From: Rostrohypoxylon terebratum
Taxonomy: Eukaryota; Ascomycota; Sordariomycetes; Xylariales; Hypoxylaceae
Reading direction: 5' to 3'
DNA: 64,000 nucleotides
NCBI GenBank assembly: GCA_022497145.1
Contig: MU385873.1
Coordinates: 124,001-188,000 of the forward strand
In this document: positions 57,099 through 64,000 of the stretch, piece after piece
How the letters are laid out: each line of letters opens with the position of its first letter
Numbering within the stretch: position 1 is the stretch's first letter
Program-made: the position numbers and the translations under genes
The notes under the pieces: model-generated
Told to the model about the DNA's origin: nothing
The model's input: the letters and a program-made list of their open reading frames with translations, nothing else
The model's database searches: none

Positions 57099-58408
57099 GG
57101 CGATTGTTGATTGTTGATGATTATTATTTAGATGAAGGCTATTGCGAGACGGATCAAATAGCGCGCTGGATATGCGTATTGATCGAGTGATCAGGCTATG
57201 CTCGGCCCAACGGGTGGTTTGTATTGAATAGGCGCAAAAGTGTGCGAGGGCAGCAATATCTTGCAAGAGCGAAAGCTAGAATTTGAGAAATTCGCGATGC
57301 TCAAGATCGTAATTAGAAGCACGTTTAGTGTAAAGACAGGGAGGGTGGTGGAATGTTTTTTGGGGGCGCAGTAGTATGTATGTAGAGGTGTAGAGGCGTT
57401 GGTAGAAAAATGGTTCGAGTAATCCGGCTGGTTGGCAGCAGGCAGATATGAATGGTAGATACTATATGGCTATCGAAGTTGGATGCAGCCGGTATAAAAA
57501 ACTAATATTAAAAAGAACTTTATCGACGTTGTATTGTTTGCGACAAAGTGTTGGTGAAGGAAGAAGACGATGCTGTGAATCGTTGGATGAAGTTGGAGGG
57601 AAGAAGGATGGAAGTTGATGCGTGTTTGAAAGGAAATCAAATAGAATGAAATAAGGAAGCGCGCGAGGGAGGGAGTACCGTACCGTTTGAAAAACAATGA
57701 GTCGCCTGGTTATTAGCCACTAAAACTCTATCGGGTGGGTCCCCATTGTTGTTCCCACTGTGCGTGGCGCGAAACTACCCCAATTTGTATTAGATTCACG
57801 GTACCTAGGTATAGGTACTTCAGGCTTGAGTTTGATTGAATTAAATCTCACTGTGCCTGACTATATTATTAATACAGCATGTTCTGTGAACTGAACGAGC
57901 GCTGTGCAATCCATATTCATCACTTGCCGTTTGAACTTTATATATGTGGGTACGTATTTCGCATGTTTTTATTTGCTTACTTACTTCTACTACATATGTA
58001 GATAATAGATAGACAGGCACTCATAATTCGCACGTATGATGATATACATGGCATTAACAACAAAGTGAGTTTGCTTAGATTGATTTTCGTATGACCATGG
58101 GGCTATACACCCAAGTCATTGGATTGATGTAAGTTCTCTGATGTAACCCGCATTAGTCCACCTGTCGAAACCCTCCGAAATCATGAATGCCAAATCCAGA
58201 CTGATTAGATAGATTGCCTGCGATGTTGATCAGGAGCATTATCATGTCGTAGTCGAGCCCCAAAACAACCTGGGTATTTGGCGTGTACTGGGTTGCCCTT
58301 CCAAACCATACTCAGGTGCACCACCAAATATCAAGATAGTCTTCCTCGTTTTGCGTATGGTTAAGTCTAGGAAGTGTCCGTAACTCTTGATCCTGTTCAT
58401 CACTGCTC
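57099..58408. other. intergenic
   Basis: Promoter and leader side of the Yra1-like gene, then the 3' side of OST4. Contains the palindrome ACCTAGGT at 57803-57810. No gene seen. Confidence 0.6.
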
Positions 58409-58591
58409 TCACTTGGATGCGCTGGGAGACTTTGCGCTTTTCTCGTTTTTCTCGCCTTTCTCAGCTTTCTCGGTAACCAAGACTTCATCCTCGCGCGAAT
58501 TAACCTCAAAGAAATGGTACAGAATGATGAGGACTATTGCCAACGAGCCAAGGAAGCTGGCGAGGCTGTACAAGTCGTCGTCGGAAATCAT
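58409..58591 (-). CDS. ost4: oligosaccharyltransferase subunit Ost4
   Basis: Very small ER membrane protein needed for assembly and stability of the oligosaccharyltransferase complex in N-glycosylation. The 60-aa product starts MISDDDLYSLASFLG, followed by one membrane helix SLAIVLIILYHFFEVN, matching the yeast Ost4 pattern (MIS..., single helix, YH at its end). The tail is a Lys/Glu/Ser-rich cytosolic extension (EKAEKGEKNEKSAKSPSASK) longer than the yeast one. An in-frame upstream Met at 58648 exists, but the conserved start is the Met at 58591. Confidence 0.85.
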   Translation of the reverse strand: MISDDDLYSLASFLGSLAIVLIILYHFFEVNSREDEVLVTEKAEKGEKNEKSAKSPSASK

Positions 58592-59396
58592 ATTGAATGA
58601 TGCGCCTCGTGGTTGTATACGTAATGTTTCGGAGAGTGAACCTGACATAGACTGTTAGTCGTTTGTCGTTGCTTGCTAATTTCAAAGGATGCATGATACT
58701 TGCTTTGTGAATTTGCGACGAAGCGCTTTGTCACTTCTTTTATTGAGAATAATAGCGGAAGTGAACGTAGACGTTGTTAATTCGTTCAAGGTGATGCGAT
58801 GTGGAGTGGATGAATTATTTACACCTTTGTTCCCATGTTGGATAATAATTGAGGCCAGCTTGGAGCTTCTCAATTGCAGCTTCGCGGTTACGTACAGAGG
58901 GACATGGACAACGTAAGTAAGTACGACGGTACCTGGCTTTAGCGTGAAATTTGAATAAGATACCAAGGACCAAGGTATGTACGACGGCAGGACGGGAGAC
59001 TGCATCTGTACTATGTACGGTGGGCCTGTGGCTAAGTTGGTTTAGTTCAAGTTCCTTCGACGGAGTACTCGAAGGCGCCACAAATTTGATCATGTGACGT
59101 AGTCTCCAAATCTGCTTATCCCATTGGTTCCAAGGGGTTTTCCCCGCTAGTCTTACAGCCCACCAGCCCACTAATACATCCTGTATCATTCAGCGAGGTT
59201 CAATTAATACGAATGCTTTCTTTTAATACCAATTTATTCCTAGAAACGCCTCACTACAACACTGGCAGCGGCCTAATTCTCTTTTCAGGCCGGTAAACTA
59301 ACCATATCTAAGCAGTTTCCAGCGAATCATAAGTCCCTATAGTTCGAAAAACACCCGTTACCGAATTGTCGGCCCCTTAGGTTGCTGCCAGCTAGT
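58592..59396. other. shared upstream region of OST4 and the CCCH gene
   Basis: About 0.8 kb between divergent start codons. No gene seen. A TGGCTAAGTTGG at 59029-59040 resembles a tRNA A box but no tRNA can be folded around it. Confidence 0.6.
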
Positions 59397-60552
59397 ATGC
59401 CCCCAAAGAAGAAAGATGAAGGCAAAGGCAAGAAGCCTTCCGCCGCGAAGGTTGCCGAAGACAAGACTTTTGGAATGAAAAACAAGAAAGGTTCAGTTGC
59501 CCAAAAGCAAATCAAGCAGATCCAAGCGACAGCCAAAGCTGGAGGCAGCGCGGAAGAGAAGAAGAAGCAAGCAGAGAAGGACGCCCGTGCTCGGGAGAAG
59601 AAGGCCGCCGAGGATGCCAAGCGCGAGACCGAAGCACTGCTCAATAAACCAGCCCAAATACAGAAGGTTCCGTTTGGAGTTGATCCCAAGACAGTCGTCT
59701 GTATATTCTTTAAGAAGGGCAATTGCGAAAAGGGCAAAAAGTGCAAGTTCGCACACGACCTCTCCGTTGAACGGAAGACAGAGAAGAAGAACCTGTACAC
59801 CGACGCCCGGGCTGACGAAGAGGAAAAGAAGAAGCAAGAGACATCTGCAGATTGGGACGAGGAGAAGTTACGGAAGGTTGTTCTTTCTAAGAAGGGTAAC
59901 CAAGTGACTACCACCGACAAGGTCTGCAAATACTTCATCGAAGCGATCGAGGATGGGAAATACGGTTGGTTCTGGACATGTCCCAACGATGGTAATAAGT
60001 GCAAGTACAAGCACGCACTTCCACCAGGGTAAGCTATCCTGACAATCCTACCCCATCCTACCCCATCCAAACTATGTCATGTAACTTTTCTAACTTCGCC
60101 GATTCAGTTTTGTGCTCAAGACCAAAGAACAACGCGCTGCCGAGAAGGCTCTCATGGACAAGTCTCCGCTCAAGACTTTGACTCTTGAAGATTTCTTGGA
60201 GTCAGAGAGGCACAAGTTAACCGGAACGCTCACTCCTGTCACCCCAGAAACATTTGCCAAATGGAAAAAGGAGCGGTTAGACAAGAAGGCCGCCGAGGAA
60301 CAAGCTCGACAGGCTAAGGAGTCTACCGGTCGTGCTCTGTTCGAGAGTGGCAACTGGAGATATGGTGAAGACTCCGAAGCTGAAGATGAAGAAGACGAGG
60401 ACGACGGCGCTTGGAACCTGGAGAAGTTGAGACAAGAGACACAGGCCATCCGAGACCAAAAGGAAGCAGACCGAATAGCTGCGGCCGCAGGTTATTCTAT
60501 TTCCCAGCCTCCGGATATCGGTGACAGTACCCCCGGGGCCGCGGGCGCTTGA
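59397..60552 (+). CDS. CCCH zinc-finger protein, Tma46/ZC3H15 (DFRP1)-like
   Basis: Ribosome-associated partner of DRG-family GTPases. Exons 59397-60028 and 60108-60552; the 79-nt intron has a GTAAGC donor and TTCAG acceptor; 358 aa. The N-terminus MPPKKKDEGKGKKPSAAK is Lys-rich with ADKTFGMKNKKG-like sequence (here EDKTFGMKNKKGS), the family hallmark, followed by a charged coiled-coil. Two zinc fingers are visible: C-x7-C-x5-C-x3-H (CIFFKKGNC...CKFAH) and C-x17-C-x6-C-x3-H (CKYFIEAI...CKYKH). After the intron come LKTKEQRAAE, PLKTLTLEDFLESERHKL (the DFRP/DRG-binding region) and TPVTPETFAKWKK, then an acidic EDEEDEDDGAW stretch. Cytosolic, translation-linked. Confidence 0.93.
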
Positions 60553-61172
60553 AATTAGTACCTCCCGCGTCATACGGCAATGAAGCCAAAACACTGGGTA
60601 AACCAGGAGCAATTTATCGTATAGATATAAGCTCAATATAAGCGACGCGTCAAGGACAGCGGCATGTCGACAGCTTGGTGATGCTGTTACGTTTAGGTCA
60701 GACTATATCCGTATAGGGGTTGAGCTACCGGTAGTCTTCCGGACCATACGAGACATCATGAATCCGTCATTGGAACCGATCAATCTAGTCTTACCGGCTT
60801 AGGTTTCTAAAGATTGTACTAATCGAAGACAAATTCGAGATATATTCTATCGCTCATTCTTCCAGATGATATACTTCGTCACTTGCGTTAGGATCGATAC
60901 GACGTATTGATACCGCACAATTCACCTTGCTAGGGCAGTACGATATTGAGTCTGTTGATAAATCTGCAAGAATGGATAAAACCTAAGGAAAGCCCGGCAA
61001 TACAGTTTTGACCGGCGAGAGTGTCTCATCAATCATCAAGTTACATGGACGAGCCCAAGTCATCGCGATTTGTGAACATGATCAAAATATTTAGAATTTC
61101 GAATTAAATCGAAACCGGCCAATTATCTCACTAGCCTTCCGAAACCTTTTCCCCCACGGAGTAGCAGTTGCT
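60553..61172. other. intergenic between convergent genes
   Basis: 3' regions of the CCCH gene (+) and the SDR gene (-). No gene seen. Confidence 0.6.
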
Positions 61173-62018
61173 TTACCACTTCTCAACGTAAGGTCGCATA
61201 TCGATTTCTTGGGTAAACGCAGAACGGTGCTGGGTGTGTAAATTCCAGTAGCTCTCGGCAATCTGATTTCCTAGTTAGTATCGCAAGAAACCTTTGAAAC
61301 CTCGGACACGTACCGCGTCAGCTCTTAGCTTGCTGTCCTCGACGCCGCCGTTCACGTTATACTGGCTTGTCCTCGGGATATCAATAACGCCGTCGATGAT
61401 CGCGTGCGCTACGTGTACTCCTTTAGGTCCAAACTCTCTCGCTAGAGACTGGCCCAGGGCTCGTCGAGCAAACATGCTGGCGGCCATTGTGGAGAATAGA
61501 TTCGACCCCCTTACAGAAGCTGTAGTACCAGTAATAAGCAACGTTGGGGGATGTTCGGCATCGGGCACAGATTCCAGAAGCAGTGGCAACGTCTTCTGTG
61601 CGAAGTTAAAAAGACCTCGCCTACCAAAATGTTTAGTCCTAGGGATGAGGTCGGTTAGATGCTAGAAAACTTACGCATTACCTCCAACTGCGACGTCGAA
61701 ATCTTCGACGCTTAGCTCGAGGAACGGCTTCCTCTGGAAGCCGGCGCCGACATTGTAGATCGCCGCAGCGAGCTTTGAGCCGCGTAGCTCTTTCGCAATT
61801 TGCTCGAATGCTGCATCTAACGACTTAACGTCTGAGGTGTCGGCGCTGATGCCAATAGCTTTGCCACCGGAGTTGTTAATCTCCGCGACGGTGTCCTGGT
61901 ACGACTCGGGCTTGCGAGTCAAAAGCACTACGGGGTACGATTTGGCGAACCGGATAGCGCAGGCTCTGCCAGTACCGGGGCCAGCACCGGCGACGACGGC
62001 GAAGAATTTAGAGGACAT
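61173..62018 (-). CDS. short-chain dehydrogenase/reductase, atypical active site
   Basis: Rossmann-fold SDR. Exons on the minus strand: 62018-61675, 61620-61314 and 61262-61173; introns are 54 and 51 nt; 246 aa. It starts MSSKFFAVVAGAGPGTGRA, with a Gly-rich cofactor loop, and contains YNVGAG at the usual NNAG place. The segment expected to hold the catalytic Tyr-x-x-x-Lys reads Met160-Ala-Ala-Ser-Met164 just before ARRALGQSLAREFGPKG, so both Tyr and Lys appear replaced; the upstream Ser (TTAS, residue 150) is kept. The C-terminal exon is IAESYWNLHTQHRSAFTQEI ending VEKW. It may be a non-catalytic or unusual SDR; the fold assignment is firm and the activity is not. Confidence 0.9.
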
Positions 62019-62818
62019 TGTACTGAAATGGTTCACGAAAGATGTAGATACTTTTGAAAACACTAAGTAAAAGTTTAGACTAGATGAGCCCCTCTAAGAG
62101 GAAGATGTCTTTGTGACATAGACGGGCTGTCGAAGCTTACTTATAGTAGACTGATCCAACGATACTTCGGTAATTATTACAAGGCTTCTTAAGAGGGGAT
62201 GTGTCGTGATAGCGATTAATAATTCTATATTCCAATGGAAGAATTGGAGTTCTGATGACAAATTCTAGCAGATGTCGCAATCCTCTATCGATCAAATAGT
62301 ATGCAAGTGTCTTGATTGCTCAAGAGTGGTGACGCGCAGCATCAGTAACTCAGTAACTGCACATGTGAGGGCGGGAATGTATTGTATTGTACATGCTAAG
62401 TACTACTTCGTACGCTAAGTACTAGGTTAGGTACATGTATGGCATATGCAAGTATAGGAGCTATGACCATATAACCGTCACCCGTTCCGTTACCCGTCTG
62501 CGCGTTACTTGACACAATTCCCACTAAAATTCTACAACGGGCGAACGGGGGAAAACGTATAATACTGCTTTCCATCTTTTCTGGTAAGCAAATAATATCT
62601 CCGTTTTGCTTCACTTCGTGCAATCTGATTTAGTTGAGACGCGTCCAAATCTCATCCGAGCCTTTGTTTTTCATAGATGCGTCTTAACTCAGGTCGAGGG
62701 ATTCCTTGGATTTTTGTTAGTTTTGAATTTTAAATCCTCTAATAAATACTAAGAGCTAATTACGAGGAATGAAGATATTTCACCCTTGATACGGTGATAG
62801 ACGAAATTTGGAACGACG
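62019..62818. other. intergenic between divergent genes
   Basis: About 0.8 kb shared upstream region of the SDR and the AT-hook gene. AT-rich before 62.8 kb. No gene seen. Confidence 0.6.
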
Positions 62819-63937
62819 ATGGCTGATAACAACTTGACAGACGGGGTTGAGGCAGGGGCTGTTCGCAAAGCCAGTTCCAAAGCCAGTTCCATCAATACTA
62901 GCAGCATCTCTCATGGTCTTGAAGAAGCTAGAGCAAATACTATAATTACTCCTATCATTTCAGATGTCTTCCGATCATGCCTCAATAACAGTTCCAAGAC
63001 ATCCTCATCACATCTCTCATATCAACCACAACAAAATCTGCAAAATCTGAGCTCAGAATCGAAGGTACAAGGCTCCCATGCAACCAATTCATTGACTCCA
63101 TCGCGACGCACAACGTTAGCTGTATACATCAGATCTACTTCGTCGCCTTCACCGTCTCAACCTCGACGAGGAAGGCCACCCAAAGATAAAAATCGGGAGG
63201 CGCGACCGGAATCAGGATCAGGATCGGCAACTCCAGGAAAAATAAGACCTAGCCCTCTGCTTTCTACGGAAAACGAGACTGGTGGAACCAGTCCCCAGCC
63301 TAGAAAGAGAGGCAGACCAAGAAAACCCGAGATGGCCCATGTAAATGGCAAAGAAGGCGGCGAAGAGCCTAAGAGAACACAACCCAGAGAAGCGAAGCGG
63401 CGCGGAAGACGCCCGCGCACTCTTTTGCCGTCGGCCAGGGAACGGTACTTGCGGGCTAATGCTCAATACTTACCCTTCATATGCGAATGGCGATGGTCAC
63501 CAGGTAGATCCTGTCCGGCTGAGCTCCAAAACATGAAGACACTACGAAAACATGTTGATATAGTTCATGGGTATGAAGAACCGCTGGTTTGCCGGTGGGG
63601 AAGATGCGGAGCAAGGAAGAGCCCCATACGGTTTGAGGATCAGCATAAGTTCGACGAACATATGGAAAGGGCACACTTTAGATCGTTTGTGTGGCACATG
63701 GGAGAGGGTTACCAGAATGATGGGATCTCGACACTCAAGCGCGACTCTGATGGACTTCCGAAATACCTTTTTGACAAGGACGGCAAGCAGGTTACACCGT
63801 CAGTTACCGAGCAACAATTCGAAGATGACCAGCAATACAAGGAAAGGAAGCGAAAGTTGAAGCGGCTTCTCATTCTGCAGGAGGAAAATGCTCCTTTCGA
63901 AGAGGAATATACAAAGCAAACACTAGGGGTTGCCTGA
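62819..63937 (+). CDS. AT-hook and C2H2-like zinc-finger DNA-binding protein
   Basis: Single-exon gene, 372 aa, probable nuclear DNA-binding protein of unknown target. The N-terminal 100 residues are Ser/Asn-rich and disordered. Three AT-hook-like motifs follow: QPRRGRPPKDK, RKRGRPRKPE and a weaker KRRGRRPRT. The C-terminal half has two Cys/His zinc-binding modules typical of fungal C2H2-like proteins: FICEWRW...SCPAEL...LRKHVDIVH and LVCRWGRCG...FDEHMERAH. After these come YLFDKDGKQVTPSV and a charged KERKRKLKRLL segment, ending KQTLGVA. Start chosen at the first ATG; the frame upstream is not convincing. Confidence 0.85.
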   Translation: MADNNLTDGVEAGAVRKASSKASSINTSSISHGLEEARANTIITPIISDVFRSCLNNSSKTSSSHLSYQPQQNLQNLSSESKVQGSHATNSLTPSRRTTLAVYIRSTSSPSPSQPRRGRPPKDKNREARPESGSGSATPGKIRPSPLLSTENETGGTSPQPRKRGRPRKPEMAHVNGKEGGEEPKRTQPREAKRRGRRPRTLLPSARERYLRANAQYLPFICEWRWSPGRSCPAELQNMKTLRKHVDIVHGYEEPLVCRWGRCGARKSPIRFEDQHKFDEHMERAHFRSFVWHMGEGYQNDGISTLKRDSDGLPKYLFDKDGKQVTPSVTEQQFEDDQQYKERKRKLKRLLILQEENAPFEEEYTKQTLGVA

Positions 63938-64000
63938 TTCACAACAATCAAAGTGGTCAAACCTTTGTATGCCTCGATGGACTGGACTGGACTGGACTCG

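Noticed and set aside
59029..59040. TGGCTAAGTTGG, a perfect tRNA A-box match
   Set aside because: The only B-box-like sequence is a few bases downstream and no cloverleaf can be formed.
59327..60070. 247-aa minus-strand ORF over the CCCH gene
   Set aside because: Ser/Phe-rich shadow produced by the Lys/Glu-rich true reading frame.

Overview
This window is nuclear DNA of a filamentous ascomycete (Pezizomycotina, most likely Sordariomycetes). The genes are eukaryotic and carry short introns, mostly about 50-100 nt, with GTAAGT-type donors and CTAAC branch points. Products are typical of filamentous fungi: a Cyc8/Ssn6 corepressor, a fungal ADAM protease, MFS permeases, GH51 arabinofuranosidase and acetyl-CoA synthetase. 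A twin intron (stwintron) in the first permease would fit Xylariales, but that placement is inference. I found no mobile element, tRNA, rRNA, CRISPR or viral gene. Exon coordinates come from reading splice signals; each multi-exon model was checked by summing exons to a whole number of codons and by fit to the family.

Layout. 1-9.7 kb (+ strand): 3' end of an RGS membrane protein, a myo-inositol/sugar-type MFS permease, a DHA1 drug/polyamine-type MFS transporter and a GFA-domain protein. 10.3-19.0 kb (- strand): anthranilate synthase component I with a Gcn4/CPC-1 site, a conserved small protein with a possible mitochondrial presequence, ribosomal protein uL3 with Tbf1/Cbf1-like promoter sites, and Cyc8/Ssn6 in eight exons. 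19.0-26.5 kb: a 7.5 kb gene-poor stretch of simple repeats. 26.5-35.4 kb: TMEM115-like Golgi protein (-), LisH/WD40 TBL1/Sif2-like protein (+) and GH51 arabinofuranosidase (-). 36.8-45.7 kb: a conserved 154-aa protein (+), an ADAM metalloprotease (-) and acetyl-CoA synthetase (-, seven exons, two of them 24 and 27 nt). 48.6-57.1 kb: an orphan ORF (+), Rfc5 (-) with two MCB boxes upstream, a class I/II aminotransferase (+) and Yra1/ALY (-) with an 838-nt intron inside its RRM. 58.4-64 kb: OST4 (-), Tma46-like CCCH protein (+), an SDR lacking the catalytic Tyr and Lys (-), and an AT-hook/zinc-finger protein (+).

The genes are mostly unlinked housekeeping and regulatory functions; I see no biosynthetic cluster. 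The most interesting signals are in RNA processing and regulation: the stwintron, a GC-AG intron in the same gene, the long YRA1 intron (the yeast orthologue also has an unusually long, regulatory intron), very small exons, and promoter motifs that match the function of their genes (CPRE/trpE, MCB/RFC, telobox and E-box/uL3).
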